Shown: positions 8,519 to 17,651, counted from the stretch's first letter. The stretch is DNA of 64,000 bases from Pseudoxanthomonas wuyuanensis (GCF_900215535.1 NZ_OCND01000001.1:992001-1056000); one strand, 5' to 3'. Notes: generated from the sequence alone by a model not told the origin. Numbers and translations: made by a program.

Positions 8519-9269
8519 CCTGCCGCCAGACCCAGTGGCCGCCAACGCCGGCAGCAGCATCCCGCGCATGCCACAGCCCCGGCTGCCCGGCCAGCAGGAA
8601 ACGCATCACTTCCAGCGCATGCGGCAACCCATGCGAAGGCGCCTGTCCGGAGCCCGGCGGCGGGGACGCTTCCCAGTCCAGCCGGATCGCCTTGCCGCCC
8701 TGCCCGGCCGCGCGCACCCGCCAGCACCAGGCATGGAACGGATCCGGCTCATCGGCAAACCCGGCATAGATCGCCGGCAGCGCGCCTTCGTAGCAGATCA
8801 CCAGCACTTCCGGCGCGCCATCGGCCAGCAGGCCGGCGGCCTCGAACATCGCCGCCTCGGGAGTGGAAGTGCCCGCCGCCAATGCCAGATAGTTGCCGCG
8901 CTCGCCGCGGATGATCGAATACAGCGCCGCTATCGCGTTGTGCACCGACAGACCGAATGCGGTGGGCGACAGCGGCTGCTCGGCCGCCAGCGTTTCCAGC
9001 AGGCCGACCGAACAGGCGACATCGCCATGCCGCGACGCGAACACCAGCGGCGCCTGCCCGCCTTCCTGCGGCTGGCACCAATACGCGGCCTGGATCGCCA
9101 TCCGGCCCAGCCGGTCGATGCGCCGGCGCTGCATCGCCGGCACTTCGGCCAGCGCCGGAGTGTCATCGCCATGCGGCAGAAAAGGCGCCTGCGCCCAGGC
9201 CAGCCAATCCTCGCGACTGTGCAGCCCCGGCGCCCAGGCCGCCCAGTCCGCCACTTCGAATTCGATCAT
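8511..9269 (-). CDS. beta-ketoacyl synthase chain-length-factor-like protein
   Basis: A 252-residue protein resembling the N-terminal half of a ketosynthase (the Ketosyn_2 type), first gene of the pigment operon in this view. It starts MIEFEVADWAAWAPG and contains the thiolase-fold stretch GLSVHNAIAALYSIIRG. No Cys-His-His catalytic set is visible, so it probably acts as the non-catalytic partner that sets polyene length with the full ketosynthase encoded elsewhere in the cluster. ATG at 9269 is chosen over 9299 because family members start at MIxF. Confidence 0.8.
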   Translation of the reverse strand: MIEFEVADWAAWAPGLHSREDWLAWAQAPFLPHGDDTPALAEVPAMQRRRIDRLGRMAIQAAYWCQPQEGGQAPLVFASRHGDVACSVGLLETLAAEQPLSPTAFGLSVHNAIAALYSIIRGERGNYLALAAGTSTPEAAMFEAAGLLADGAPEVLVICYEGALPAIYAGFADEPDPFHAWCWRVRAAGQGGKAIRLDWEASPPPGSGQAPSHGLPHALEVMRFLLAGQPGLWHARDAAAGVGGHWVWRQDA

Positions 9270-9363
9270 CGTTACCGCGCGCCGCCCAGCAAAGGTCAAG
9301 GCATCTATTTCAACCGCAACCCAATGGATTGCGCCAGCGGAAGAAGAAATTTTGTTCAGGCGC

Positions 9364-9392
9364 TTGCATGTCCGTAAATGCCTCTCTACAAT
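9364..9392 (+). promoter_or_regulatory. sigma-70 promoter for the tRNA pair
   Basis: A -35-like TTGCAT at 9364-9369 and a near-consensus -10 TACAAT at 9387-9392 are separated by exactly 17 bp. The -10 box ends 20 bp before the first base of tRNA-Ala, and a GC-rich stretch follows it, as expected for stable RNA promoters. Confidence 0.65.
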
Positions 9393-9412
9393 TCCGCTCC
9401 TGCCAGCACGTT

Positions 9413-9488
<76 letters not shown>

Positions 9489-9545
9489 ACTCGGACAATT
9501 AGGCCTGTCCGAAGCTGCACGAAAACTCGTTGACCGCTTTACCGC

Positions 9546-9621
9546 GTCCCCATCGTCTAGAGGCCTAGGACATCACCCTTTCACGGTGGCGACCGGGGTT
9601 CGAATCCCCGTGGGGACGCCA
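9546..9621 (+). tRNA. tRNA-Glu (anticodon TTC)
   Basis: A 76-nt cloverleaf closely like the E. coli glutamate tRNA, with acceptor stem GTCCCC/GGGGAC, anticodon loop CTTTCAC giving TTC, T arm with GTTCGAATCC and encoded CCA. It lies 57 bp after tRNA-Ala in one transcription unit. Confidence 0.97.
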
Positions 9622-9625
9622 TTAT

Positions 9626-9775
9626 TCAAGCACTCAGGGCTCGGGAAACCGGGCCCTGATTGTTTTGGGAAGGAATCGCCGTGTCGATTCCGGAGGCGAA
9701 CCACATGCCGGCCAGTATCGCGATGGCGGCGCCCAGCGCCAGGAACAACACCGTTCTGAAAAACAGGAACTTCAT
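9626..9775 (-). CDS. possible small single-span membrane protein
   Basis: A 49-residue frame starting MKFLFFRTVLFLALGAAIAI, with a clean hydrophobic segment (about 8-30) and a polar tail ending at TGA 9626. The frame reads like a natural small membrane protein, and codon choice is GC-rich at third positions over the first half. Against it, the last 15 codons overlap the tRNA terminator and the nearest SD-like stretch (GAGGTGG) is about 15 nt from the ATG. I do not recognise a family. Confidence 0.35.
   Translation of the reverse strand: MKFLFFRTVLFLALGAAIAILAGMWFASGIDTAIPSQNNQGPVSRALSA
9635..9668 (+). terminator. intrinsic terminator of the tRNA operon
   Basis: A 9-bp GC-rich stem (AGGGCTCGG with CCGGGCCCT, one G-T pair) closed by a GAAA loop is followed by TTGTTTT, 14 bp after tRNA-Glu. 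It also lies inside the 3' end of a possible minus-strand small gene. Confidence 0.75.
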
Positions 9776-9885
9776 TGCAGCGTCGCTCGTCCACCTCGGT
9801 TTCCACGGTACACCGTTCCGGGACCGCGTGCGGCATTGCAGCCGCCGCCGGTCTGAACGACAGACGGTCCGGCCTGTTCGGCCCG

Positions 9886-10167
9886 CTATAAAAGCTGCGG
9901 ACGGGTAAAGCGCCAGCGGCCGAACTTCCGGGCAATCCGATGGAATATTCCCCGCCGCGTTCGGATGCGGTCCATGGCCATGGCCTGGAGACGATGGAAT
10001 ACATGGTCCTCGTTATCCAGGCCGGCTTTGCTTTGGATATCCACCGCCTGCGTCGCCCACGCCTCGGTGCAAGCCGCGTCTCCGTCCCATGCCTGCATGC
10101 GCCACATGTCATCGGCGGCCAGGGCGTTGATGAGTACATCCAGTTCGGGGCGAGTCTTGTAGGACAT
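9886..10167 (-). CDS. hypothetical protein
   Basis: A 93-residue frame starting MSYKTRPELDVLINALAADD, acidic in the first half and ending in a basic tail (RKFGRWRFTRPQ). A GGTGAGGA ribosome-like site abuts the ATG, closer than ideal. The reading frame is the only one in this 500-bp stretch with balanced amino acid content. I recognise no family. It is isolated between the tRNAs and the next small gene, and no promoter or terminator is obvious. Confidence 0.5.
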   Translation of the reverse strand: MSYKTRPELDVLINALAADDMWRMQAWDGDAACTEAWATQAVDIQSKAGLDNEDHVFHRLQAMAMDRIRTRRGIFHRIARKFGRWRFTRPQLL

Positions 10168-10443
10168 TCCTCACCATACGCGCGAAAGAGCCGCGTGCCG
10201 GAACAGGCCTTTCGGACCGTTGCTGGCATTCATCCCGATTGCTCGATTCCGCGGCGGAGAGACCGTAGCGCAGCCAGCGCAACTGTCGAGACCCCGCCGC
10301 AACCGGCCACCGCACGCCTTTACAAGAAACCCACAACCGGTGCGCTAGAAAGACCGGGATGAGCCGCGGAGGGCGCGGTACCGGCTCAGGTTCTGAGACG
10401 CCTGTCGCCGAAGCTGCTGCACCCTGCCTGGAGCCTGCCGGTC

Positions 10444-10671
10444 ATGACCCACCCATCCCTTGCCGACGAACTGCTGTCGCAACTGCCCCTCAACCGCGAT
10501 ACCCGCTGGACTGCGGCGGGCCTGGGATTGGATGAAACCGCTTTTGGCGCGGTCGCGGCGCGGCTGCTGGAGCTCGAAACCAGCGGGCAGGTCGATGTGG
10601 TCAACATGACCCGCGAATCGTTCAGCGGGCTGCAGCGGCTCAACGCCATCCGGTTTGTCCGCTTGGGCTAG
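10444..10671 (+). CDS. small hypothetical protein, possibly winged-helix-like
   Basis: A 75-residue protein starting MTHPSLADELLSQLPLNRDT, with a GGAG site about 10 nt upstream. Predicted helices around 5-15, 21-30 and 34-46 followed by a short beta-like QVDVVNM resemble a minimal winged-helix, with a leucine-rich third helix. There is no enzyme motif. It converges with the DUF1249 gene, leaving 28 bp between the stops. Confidence 0.6.
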   Translation: MTHPSLADELLSQLPLNRDTRWTAAGLGLDETAFGAVAARLLELETSGQVDVVNMTRESFSGLQRLNAIRFVRLG

Positions 10672-10699
10672 GGGATGCCCCGCACGGTCCAGCGCTGAA

Positions 10700-11188
10700 T
10701 CAGGCCGCGTCCATCGTGGTGGCCGCTTCCACCCGCCGCAGCGTGGCCACGCCATGGCCCTGCTCGGCCAGGTATTCCAGCCATTTGCCAAGGAAGGTGT
10801 TCATGCGCATGCGGTGGCCGATGACCTGGGCCGGTGGCGGGTACAGCCCGATCACATCCTGCCAGCGCCGGCCCACATAGCAGTGGGTGGCCTCGGTCTG
10901 GTGGGCGTCGCGGTACAACCGCACGTAGGCGGAGGGGTCCGGTTCGCCGGTCAGCGGATCGCACAGGTCGTAGGTCAGCCGCAACTCCACCGTGTAGCGA
11001 TGGGTTTCGATCACGTCCAGCCGTACATCCAGTCCGTCGCCTATCGACGACAGGTAGCTGCCGGTGCTCAGCCCCTCCGGCGCGAACAGGCGGTGCAGGC
11101 GCGCGTGGTTTTCGGCATACAGCGCCATCAGCCAACCGAAACGGCTGAGCTTGGGGATGCGCGCGGTGCGGGAAAGGGCCTGGCTCAC
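10700..11188 (-). CDS. DUF1249 family protein (YqiB-like)
   Basis: A 162-residue cytosolic protein. The family pattern is visible: a conserved early block (LMALYAENHARLHRLF), a beta-rich centre (RYTVELRLTYD) and a C-terminal NTFLGKWLEYL helix. It starts with GTG at 11188; no ATG lies at the conserved N-terminus. The family is widespread in gammaproteobacteria, and its biochemical role is not established. It lies downstream of ppsR on the same strand with 109 bp between, so it may be read from its own promoter. Confidence 0.85.
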   Translation of the reverse strand: MSQALSRTARIPKLSRFGWLMALYAENHARLHRLFAPEGLSTGSYLSSIGDGLDVRLDVIETHRYTVELRLTYDLCDPLTGEPDPSAYVRLYRDAHQTEATHCYVGRRWQDVIGLYPPPAQVIGHRMRMNTFLGKWLEYLAEQGHGVATLRRVEAATTMDAA

Positions 11189-11258
11189 GGCTCGATGCTA
11201 CACGTTGCCGGCGCTTTGCGGCAGCATTGACGGCCGCCCGCATGCGGCCTAAGTTAAG

Positions 11259-11280
11259 CGTTCTTCCGGAACGTTTTTTT
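11259..11280 (+). terminator. possible plus-strand intrinsic terminator
   Basis: A short hairpin CGTTC/GAACG with loop TTCCG is followed by seven T residues on the plus strand. It sits between two minus-strand genes (DUF1249 and ppsR), so it would stop antisense or read-through transcripts. The stem is only 5 bp, which keeps confidence low. Confidence 0.35.
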
Positions 11281-11297
11281 GCGCGTTCCCTGCCCCT

Positions 11298-12119
11298 TCA
11301 GTACATCTCCCGCTGCAGCCCCAGCGTGGTCAGCACCTTGCTGGAGATTTCCTCGATCGACTTGTTGGTGGTGCTGAGGGTCGGGATGCGTTCCATCTGG
11401 AACATCACCTCGGCCGCGGCCACTTCGCGCTTGCAGGTTTCCAGCTGCGCGTAGCGGGAATTGGGCCGGCGTTCCTGCCGGATCTGCTGCAGGCGCTGCG
11501 GATCGATGGTCAGGCCGAACAGCTTGCGCCGGTACGGCCGCAACCGCGCCGGCAGGCGGTCGGTGTCCAGATCCTGATCGGTCAACGGGTAATTGGCCGC
11601 ACGCACGCCGTAATGCAGCGCCAGGTACACGCAGGTGGGCGTCTTGCCGGCGCGCGACACCGCCACCAGGATCACATCGGCTTCGTCGTAGTTGATGGCG
11701 ATGCCGTCGTCGTGGGTCAGCGCGAAATTCATCGCGTTGATGCGGCGGTGGTAGGTTTCGAAATCGACCAGACCGTGCGCCTGCCCCACCCGCGACTGCC
11801 GCGGCGAACCCAGTTCGCGTTCCAGCGGCTCGATGAAGGGCTCGAACACATCCAGCATCAGCGCCCCGCTTTCGGCCAGGATGGCGGTCAGCTGCGGATC
11901 GACGCAGGAGTTGACCACGATCGGGCGGGTGCCCAGCCGCTCGCCGGCGCGGCGGATGCGCTCGGCCGTTTCGCGCGCCTTTTCCTCATCGTCGATGAAC
12001 GACAGCCGGTCGGTCTGGAACAGGCAGCCGGAAAACTGCGTCAGCAGGCTGTGGCCGATGGTTTCCGCCGTGATACCGGTGCCATCGGACACATAAAACA
12101 CCGCGCGCAGGTTGGACAT
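11298..12119 (-). CDS. ppsR: PEP synthase regulatory protein (bifunctional kinase/pyrophosphorylase)
   Basis: A 273-residue PSRP. It inactivates PEP synthase by ADP-dependent phosphorylation of a threonine next to the catalytic histidine and reactivates it by phosphate-dependent pyrophosphorolysis. The signature opening [15 protein letters not shown] is at 8-22, and the P-loop AVSRAGKT is at about 153-160. It is divergent from ppsA with 148 bp between. I chose the ATG at 12119 to match family length; an upstream in-frame ATG at 12143 has a better GGAGG site and would add MIEEEKTA. Confidence 0.93.
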   Translation of the reverse strand: MSNLRAVFYVSDGTGITAETIGHSLLTQFSGCLFQTDRLSFIDDEEKARETAERIRRAGERLGTRPIVVNSCVDPQLTAILAESGALMLDVFEPFIEPLERELGSPRQSRVGQAHGLVDFETYHRRINAMNFALTHDDGIAINYDEADVILVAVSRAGKTPTCVYLALHYGVRAANYPLTDQDLDTDRLPARLRPYRRKLFGLTIDPQRLQQIRQERRPNSRYAQLETCKREVAAAEVMFQMERIPTLSTTNKSIEEISSKVLTTLGLQREMY

Positions 12120-12267
12120 CGCCGTTTTTTCCTCTTCGATCATGAAACCTCCGCCAGATCAAGCTTGTCTGCAATTGGTATGCACTGCATCATATCCGCT
12201 CTTCCCCCATGGACACGGCCTCGCCGGCGGTCTTCGGCGCGGCGCGGTCCGCCTTGGAGCATTGCGC

Positions 12268-14664
12268 TTGAACGAGAACGTCCTGTGGCTGCATGAGCTG
12301 CGCCTGTCCGACCTTGCCCGCGTCGGCGGCAAGAATTCATCGCTTGGCGAAATGATCGGCCATCTGGCCAACCTGGGGGTTTCGGTCCCCGGCGGCTATG
12401 CGACCACCGCGGAAGCCTTCAAGGCCTTTATCGCCCACAACGATCTGTCCCAGCGCATCTTCGACCGCCTGGCCACGCTGGACGTGGAGGACGTGACCGC
12501 GCTGACCGAGGCCGGCAAGCAAATCCGCGGCTGGGTCATCGAGGCGCCGCTGCAGCCGGACCTGGATGCCGACATCCGCAACGCCTACCGCAGGCTGTGC
12601 GCCGAGAACGCCGGCGACGGCGGCGGCGATGTCGCCGTTGCGGTGCGTTCTTCGGCCACCGCCGAAGACCTGCCCGATGCCAGCTTCGCCGGCCAGCAGG
12701 AGACCTTCCTCAACGTGACCGGCGCCGACGATGTGGTGCTGAAGGTCAAGGAAGTCTTCGCCAGCCTCTACAACGACCGCGCCATCGCCTACCGCGTCCA
12801 TCACGGCTTCAAGCACGAAGACGTGTTCCTGTCGGCCGGCGTGCAGCTGATGGTGCGCTCCGGCGTGGGCGCTTCCGGCGTGCTGTTCACGCTGGACACC
12901 GAATCGGGCTTTCGCGACGTGGTGTTCGTCACCTCCAGTTTCGGCCTGGGCGAGATGGTCGTGCAGGGCGCGGTCAATCCCGACGAGTTCTACGTCTACA
13001 AGCCCACGCTGAAACAGGGCAAGCCGGCCATCCTGCGCCGCTCGCTGGGCAGCAAGCAGATCCGCATGGTCTATTCGGACCAGCCGGGCGAACGCGTGCG
13101 CACCGAGGACACGCCGGCCGAGCTGCGCAACACTTTCTCGATTTCCGATGAGGACGTGCACGAGCTGTCCCGGCAGGCGCTGACCATCGAGGAACACTAC
13201 GGCCGGCCGATGGATATCGAGTGGGCCAAGGACGGGGTCAGCGGCAAGTTGTTCATCGTGCAGGCGCGCCCGGAAACGGTGAAATCGCGCGGCCACGCCA
13301 CCCAGATGGAGCGCTTTGCGCTGGAAAAGCGCGGCCAGGTGCTGGCCGAGGGCCGCGCCATCGGCCAGAAGATCGGCAGCGGCATCGCCCGCGTGGTGCG
13401 CACGCTGGAGGACATGAACAAGGTCGAACCCGGCGACGTGCTGGTCGCCGACATGACCGACCCGGACTGGGAACCGGTGATGAAACGCGCCTCGGCCATC
13501 GTCACCAACCGCGGCGGCCGCACCTGCCATGCGGCCATCATCGCCCGCGAGCTGGGCGTGCCGGCGGTGGTCGGCACCGGCAATGCGCTGGACCTGATCG
13601 AGAACGGCAGCGAAGTGACGGTCAGCTGCGCCGAAGGCGACACCGGTTTCATCTATGCCGGCGCCCTGCCCTTCGAACGCACCACCACCGACCTGGCGCA
13701 GATGCCGCCGGCGCCGCTGAAGATCATGATGAACGTCGCCAACCCGGAGCGCGCGTTCGACTTCGGCCAGCTGCCCAACGCCGGCATCGGCCTGGCGCGG
13801 CTGGAAATGATCATCGCCAGCCACATTGGTATACATCCGCTGGCGTTGCTGGAATACGACCGCCAGGATGCCGACGTACGCAGGAAGATTGACGCCAAGA
13901 CCGCCGGCTACAGCGATCCGGTCAGCTTCTATATCAACCGCCTGGCCGAAGGCATCGCCACCATCACCGCCTCGGTGGCGCCCCATCCGGTGATCGTGCG
14001 GCTGTCGGATTTCAAGTCCAACGAATACGCCAACCTGATCGGCGGCGCCCGCTACGAGCCGCACGAAGAGAACCCGATGATCGGCTTCCGCGGCGCCAGC
14101 CGCTACATCGATCCGTCGTTCGAGCCGGCGTTCGCGCTGGAATGCCAGGCCGTGCTCAAGGTGCGCGAACAGATGGGCCTGGACAATCTGTGGGTGATGA
14201 TCCCGTTCGTGCGCACGCTGGAGGAAGGCCGCAAGGTCATCCAGGTGCTGGCCAAGCACGGCTTGAAGCAGGGCGACGGCGCCAGCGCCGACAAGCCGGG
14301 CCTGAAGATCATCATGATGTGCGAAGTCCCGTCCAACGCGCTGCTGGCCGACGAATTCCTGGACATCTTCGACGGTTTCTCGATCGGCTCCAACGATCTG
14401 ACCCAGCTCACCCTGGGCCTGGACCGCGATTCGAGCATCGTCGCCAACCTGTTCGACGAGCGTAACCCGGCGGTCAAGAAGCTGTTGTCGATGGCGATCA
14501 AGGCCGCCAGGGCCAAGGGCAAATACGTCGGCATCTGCGGCCAGGGACCTTCGGATCATCCGGATCTGGCCGAATGGCTGATGGCCGAAGGCATCGAATC
14601 GGTATCGCTGAACCCCGACACGGTGGTCGATACCTGGTTGCGCCTGGCCAAGAGCAAGCGCTAG
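12268..14664 (+). CDS. ppsA: phosphoenolpyruvate synthase
   Basis: A 798-residue PEP synthase (pyruvate, water dikinase) making PEP, AMP and phosphate from pyruvate and ATP for gluconeogenesis. Three domains are visible: N-terminal ATP-grasp ([11 protein letters not shown] at the start, [19 protein letters not shown]), the swivelling phosphohistidine domain with His421 in [11 protein letters not shown], and the C-terminal TIM barrel with [23 protein letters not shown] and Cys757 in [10 protein letters not shown]. The start is TTG at 12268 with GGAG about 10 nt upstream; homologues start at the equivalent [10 protein letters not shown]. It pairs with the divergent ppsR. Confidence 0.96.
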   Translation: MNENVLWLHELRLSDLARVGGKNSSLGEMIGHLANLGVSVPGGYATTAEAFKAFIAHNDLSQRIFDRLATLDVEDVTALTEAGKQIRGWVIEAPLQPDLDADIRNAYRRLCAENAGDGGGDVAVAVRSSATAEDLPDASFAGQQETFLNVTGADDVVLKVKEVFASLYNDRAIAYRVHHGFKHEDVFLSAGVQLMVRSGVGASGVLFTLDTESGFRDVVFVTSSFGLGEMVVQGAVNPDEFYVYKPTLKQGKPAILRRSLGSKQIRMVYSDQPGERVRTEDTPAELRNTFSISDEDVHELSRQALTIEEHYGRPMDIEWAKDGVSGKLFIVQARPETVKSRGHATQMERFALEKRGQVLAEGRAIGQKIGSGIARVVRTLEDMNKVEPGDVLVADMTDPDWEPVMKRASAIVTNRGGRTCHAAIIARELGVPAVVGTGNALDLIENGSEVTVSCAEGDTGFIYAGALPFERTTTDLAQMPPAPLKIMMNVANPERAFDFGQLPNAGIGLARLEMIIASHIGIHPLALLEYDRQDADVRRKIDAKTAGYSDPVSFYINRLAEGIATITASVAPHPVIVRLSDFKSNEYANLIGGARYEPHEENPMIGFRGASRYIDPSFEPAFALECQAVLKVREQMGLDNLWVMIPFVRTLEEGRKVIQVLAKHGLKQGDGASADKPGLKIIMMCEVPSNALLADEFLDIFDGFSIGSNDLTQLTLGLDRDSSIVANLFDERNPAVKKLLSMAIKAARAKGKYVGICGQGPSDHPDLAEWLMAEGIESVSLNPDTVVDTWLRLAKSKR

Positions 14665-14714
14665 CGATCTTGCCGTCCGATTAATCCCGGCGCCGTTAGA
14701 CTTGCCGGCACCAT

Positions 14715-14742
14715 GCAGAGCCCCGCGCATGCGGGGCTCTGC
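14715..14742 (+). terminator. ppsA intrinsic terminator
   Basis: A perfect 12-bp stem (GCAGAGCCCCGC with GCGGGGCTCTGC) with a GCAT loop lies 50 bp after ppsA and is followed by GTTTGCG. The T-run is poor but the stem is very stable. Confidence 0.7.
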
Positions 14743-14799
14743 GTTTGCGCTGTCCGCCAACCCCTTTCCGGCTCTCGCGGCCGTTTGAATGGAGCCCTC

Positions 14800-15732
14800 A
14801 TGCTATCCGCCCTGCCCATCTCCACCGCCGAACTGAGCAAGATCGACTGGGAAAGCCTGCTGACCACCTGGGGCGTCAAGCTGGGGGCGGCGCTGGCGGT
14901 CCTGTTGGTGGGGTTGTGGGTTTCCCGCTGGCTGGCCAACCTGCTGCCGCGGGCGATGGGCCGGGCCGGTGCCGATGCCATGCTGAGCAATTTCCTGCGC
15001 AACGTCACCTATGCGCTGGGTGCGGTGGTCGTGGTGATCGCCGCATTGGGCACGCTGGGCGTGCAGACCGCTTCGTTGCTGGCGGTGATTGGCGCGGCCG
15101 GCCTGGCCATCGGCCTGGCGCTGAAGGATTCGTTGTCCAACATCGCCTCCGGCGTGATGCTGGTCAGCCTGCGGCCGTTCCGCGTGGGCGACGTGGTGAC
15201 CATTGCCGGGCAGACCGGAACCGTGCAGACGGTGCGCATCTTCCAGACCGTGTTGAGCGGTCCGGACAAGCAGACTTTCACGATACCCAACAACCTGATT
15301 ACCTCCAGCCCCATCGTCAACCTGACCGCGCAGCCGCTGCGCCGGATCGAACTGGTGATCGGCATCGGCTACGGCGACGACATCCAGGTGGCTCGCGAAG
15401 CGGCGCTGGAAGTGATGCGCGCTGACGAACGGATATTGGAAGACCCGGAGCCGGACGTACTGGTGTACGAACTGGCCACCAGCTCGGTCAACCTGGGCAT
15501 CCGCTGCTTCGTCCGCCCACCGGACTGGTTCGCCACCAAGACCGCCCTGAACGAGCGCATCAAGCTGGCGTTCGACCGTTCCGGCATCAGCATCCCCTAC
15601 CCGCAGCAGGACATGCACCTGTACCTGCATGGCGCCGACGGGCAGGAGCTGTCGCTGGACCGCCTGTTGCGCGACGGCAAGGGCGCACCCGCCGCGCTGG
15701 GAGCGGCCAAACCGCAGAACGACGCCGGCTGA
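14800..15732 (+). CDS. mscS: small-conductance mechanosensitive channel
   Basis: A 310-residue MscS-type channel. Two outer helices (about 25-45 and 66-86) precede the pore helix TM3 with its Gly/Ala packing pattern (IGAAGLAIGLALKDSLSNIA, 97-116). A beta domain follows (PFRVGDVVTIAGQTGTV), then the C-terminal vestibule. It opens on hypo-osmotic shock to release solutes. ATG at 14800 has GGAG 6 nt upstream; a longer frame from 14713 would run through the ppsA terminator and is rejected. It converges with orn. Confidence 0.93.
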   Translation: MLSALPISTAELSKIDWESLLTTWGVKLGAALAVLLVGLWVSRWLANLLPRAMGRAGADAMLSNFLRNVTYALGAVVVVIAALGTLGVQTASLLAVIGAAGLAIGLALKDSLSNIASGVMLVSLRPFRVGDVVTIAGQTGTVQTVRIFQTVLSGPDKQTFTIPNNLITSSPIVNLTAQPLRRIELVIGIGYGDDIQVAREAALEVMRADERILEDPEPDVLVYELATSSVNLGIRCFVRPPDWFATKTALNERIKLAFDRSGISIPYPQQDMHLYLHGADGQELSLDRLLRDGKGAPAALGAAKPQNDAG

Positions 15733-15735
15733 GCC

Positions 15736-16314
15736 TCAGCCGGCCTGCTGCGCCGTTCCGGCCAACGTGCCCATGTACTGGCGGTAATGGCGCAGCTCGG
15801 CAATGGAGTCGTGGACATCGCTCAGCGCGGTATGCGAAGACTGCTTGCGCACACCCTCCAGCACCGCCGGCGCCCAGCGCCGCGCCAGTTCCTTCAGCGT
15901 GCTGACGTCCAGGTTGCGGTAATGGAAGTACTTTTCCAGCCGCGGCATCAACCGGTGCATGAAGCGGCGGTCCTGGCAGATCGAGTTGCCGCACATCGGC
16001 GAGGCGTTGGCCGGCACCCATTGCGCCAGGAACGCCACCGTCTGCGCTTCGGCCTGGGCCAGATCGATCCGGCTGTCCAGCACCCGCTGCCAGAGTCCCG
16101 ACTTGCGGTGCTGATTGCGGTTCCAGTCGTCCATCGCCTCCAACGCGGCAAGCGGATGTGCGATGGCGATTTCGGGGCCTTCGGCCAGGACGTTCAACTG
16201 CGAATCGGTCACCACCGTGGCTATTTCGAGTATCGAATCGCGGCCGGTATCCAGCCCGGTCATTTCCAGATCGATCCAGATCAAACGGTCATTGCTCGAT
16301 TTGCTGACTGCCAT
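15736..16314 (-). CDS. orn: oligoribonuclease
   Basis: A 192-residue DEDDh 3'-5' exonuclease that removes the last di- and short oligonucleotides in RNA turnover, including pGpG from cyclic-di-GMP breakdown. The catalytic acidic residues are seen in [10 protein letters not shown] (Asp15, Glu17), and the final motif [14 protein letters not shown] carries the His and last Asp. Length matches the family. It is divergent from the DUF2721 gene and convergent with mscS, with 3 bp between stops. Confidence 0.96.
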   Translation of the reverse strand: MAVSKSSNDRLIWIDLEMTGLDTGRDSILEIATVVTDSQLNVLAEGPEIAIAHPLAALEAMDDWNRNQHRKSGLWQRVLDSRIDLAQAEAQTVAFLAQWVPANASPMCGNSICQDRRFMHRLMPRLEKYFHYRNLDVSTLKELARRWAPAVLEGVRKQSSHTALSDVHDSIAELRHYRQYMGTLAGTAQQAG

Positions 16315-16414
16315 GCACCCGCCGCTCGGTTGTGGAATCGGCCCTGCCGGCCGCGAAGATTGCGGGAATACCGCACCATGTCATGATAACGCAGACCGTC
16401 ACCGGCACCGGCCT

Positions 16415-16879
16415 ATGAACAACATCACCGACCACGCAGTGCTGACCGCGATGCTCGCGCCCGCGTTTTTCCTGACCGCCACCGCATCGCTGCTGCTGTC
16501 GGCCAACAACCGCCTGGCCCGCATCATCGACCGCGCGCGCACGCTGCTGCGCGAGCTGGTCGACATCGAAGACCAGGCCGAGCGCGGCCTGTACGAACGC
16601 CGCATCGCGCTGCAACGCCGCCGCAGCCTGATCATCCTGCGCGCAGGCCAGCTGCTTTACGGCGCCATCAGTTTTTTCGTCGGCACCAGCCTGGCGGTGG
16701 CGGTGGATACGTTCCTGGATCATCGCCTGGGCTCGATACCGGTGTGGCTGGCCGCGCTGGGGGTACTGGCGATGTTCGCCGCCAGCCTGCTGCTGGCGCG
16801 CGAATCGACGCTGGCGGTCACCGCGATCAACGAGGAAATGGATCACCGGCACGCGCAGTCGCGCAAGCGCCTGCCCTAA
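16415..16879 (+). CDS. DUF2721 family membrane protein
   Basis: A 154-residue inner membrane protein with three hydrophobic segments: about 8-28 (VLTAMLAPAFFLTATASLLL), 77-98 and 108-128. Between the first two is a charged amphipathic stretch (NNRLARIIDRARTLLRE) typical of DUF2721. The function of the family is unknown. ATG at 16415 directly precedes the first membrane segment. The stop codon TAA coincides with the left TA flank of the structured repeat at 16880. Confidence 0.85.
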   Translation: MNNITDHAVLTAMLAPAFFLTATASLLLSANNRLARIIDRARTLLRELVDIEDQAERGLYERRIALQRRRSLIILRAGQLLYGAISFFVGTSLAVAVDTFLDHRLGSIPVWLAALGVLAMFAASLLLARESTLAVTAINEEMDHRHAQSRKRLP

Positions 16880-17157
16880 AGCGTGTTATGGCCTTTGGGG
16901 TGAGTGCGAAGGCTGCTGTCGCGGTGTCAGGCAAGGCGCACGCCGCCGGTCCTGGCCAAGGCGTGCAACGCGGCATGGCGCCGCGACAGCGGCCTTCCCG
17001 AAGAGCCTGCCCCGTACTTGATACGGGGGTTGCGCGCCAGCGCCGCCGCAGCCGCGTTGCCCGGCTTGCCTTGGGCGCCACCCAAGGACCGCGCCGGCCG
17101 CCTTGCTGCAACGGCGCTGGCGCGCAACGCATCTCATCCCAAAGGCCATAACACGCT
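16880..17157. repeat. structured MITE-like element with long terminal inverted repeats
   Basis: About 278 bp without a credible gene. The ends are imperfect inverted repeats of 28-30 bp (16880-16907 and 17128-17157), each starting AGCGTGTTATGGCCTTTGGG. Inside are two further perfect inverted repeats: 10 bp at 16915-16924/16981-16990 and 16 bp at 17030-17045/17112-17127. A TA dinucleotide flanks each end (16877-16878, 17159-17160), as left by Tc1/IS630-type transposition. No transposase is present, so it would be a non-autonomous element or a structured RNA locus. A partial relative is at 58586. Confidence 0.7.
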
Positions 17158-17171
17158 CTAGGGGCGCCGTC

Positions 17172-17651
17172 CTACGGCAGCGGCGGTTTGCCGCGCTTGG
17201 CGCGGAAGTAGTTGCTGAGCCGGCGCCCGGCTTCTTCCGCCAGCAGGCCGCCTTCCACCACGACGCGGTGGTTGTGGCGCGGGTCGGCGATCAGGTCGAA
17301 GACGCTGCCGCAGGCGCCGGTCTTGGGATCGGCCGCGGCGAATACCAGCCGCGCCACCCGCGCATGCACCAGCGCCATCGCGCACATCGCGCACGGCTCC
17401 AGGGTCACGTACAGGGTGCTGCCGATCAGCCGGTGATTGCCCAGCTTGCCGCCGGCGCGGCGCAACGCCACGATTTCGGCATGCGCGGTGGGATCGTGCT
17501 CGGCCAGATTGCGGTTCCAGCCCTCGCCCAGCACCTGGCCATCGGCGCCGATCAGCACCGCGCCGACCGGGATCTCGTCATCCTCGCGTTCGGCGCGCTC
17601 GGCCAGCGCCAGGGCGTGGCGCATCCAGCGGTCGTCTTGCTCCTGCGTCAT
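17172..17651 (-). CDS. tadA: tRNA-specific adenosine deaminase
   Basis: A 159-residue zinc deaminase that converts A34 to inosine in tRNA-Arg(ACG). The zinc-binding and catalytic set is complete: HAE at 57-59 (TAHAEIVAL) and PCAMC with Cys87 and Cys90. Length and the C-terminal SNYFRAKRGKPPLP fit TadA. I chose ATG 17651 over 17666, which adds only MRALP. The structured repeat lies immediately downstream. Confidence 0.94.
   Translation of the reverse strand: MTQEQDDRWMRHALALAERAEREDDEIPVGAVLIGADGQVLGEGWNRNLAEHDPTAHAEIVALRRAGGKLGNHRLIGSTLYVTLEPCAMCAMALVHARVARLVFAAADPKTGACGSVFDLIADPRHNHRVVVEGGLLAEEAGRRLSNYFRAKRGKPPLP

Larger units (their letters stand above)
1..9269 (-). other. aryl-polyene / xanthomonadin biosynthesis operon (promoter-proximal part)
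   Basis: Twelve minus-strand genes sit head to tail, mostly with overlapping stop and start codons, from the ketosynthase-like gene (start 9269) to the truncated exporter at the left edge. The mix is the signature of aryl-polyene clusters: two acyl carrier proteins, aryl-acid ligase, ketosynthase-like factor, dehydratase domain, ammonia-lyase, thioesterase, acyltransferases, glycosyltransferase and a LolA/MMPL export pair. In Xanthomonadaceae this cluster makes the brominated yellow membrane pigment xanthomonadin. The main ketosynthase, ketoreductase and halogenase genes are not in view and would be expected to the left. Confidence 0.88.

Noticed and set aside
9573-10229. Minus-strand 218-codon frame next to tRNA-Glu
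   Set aside because: It runs through the tRNA gene itself and lacks protein-like composition; shorter frames at 9626 and 9886 fit better.
12337-14760. Minus-strand open frame of 807 codons antisense to ppsA
   Set aside because: It is the mirror of the high-GC ppsA codons (His/Arg/Gly/Ala-rich, no domain), while the plus strand carries every PEP synthase motif.
16880-17157. Insertion sequence with transposase
   Set aside because: No frame in the element encodes a transposase; kept as a non-autonomous repeat only.
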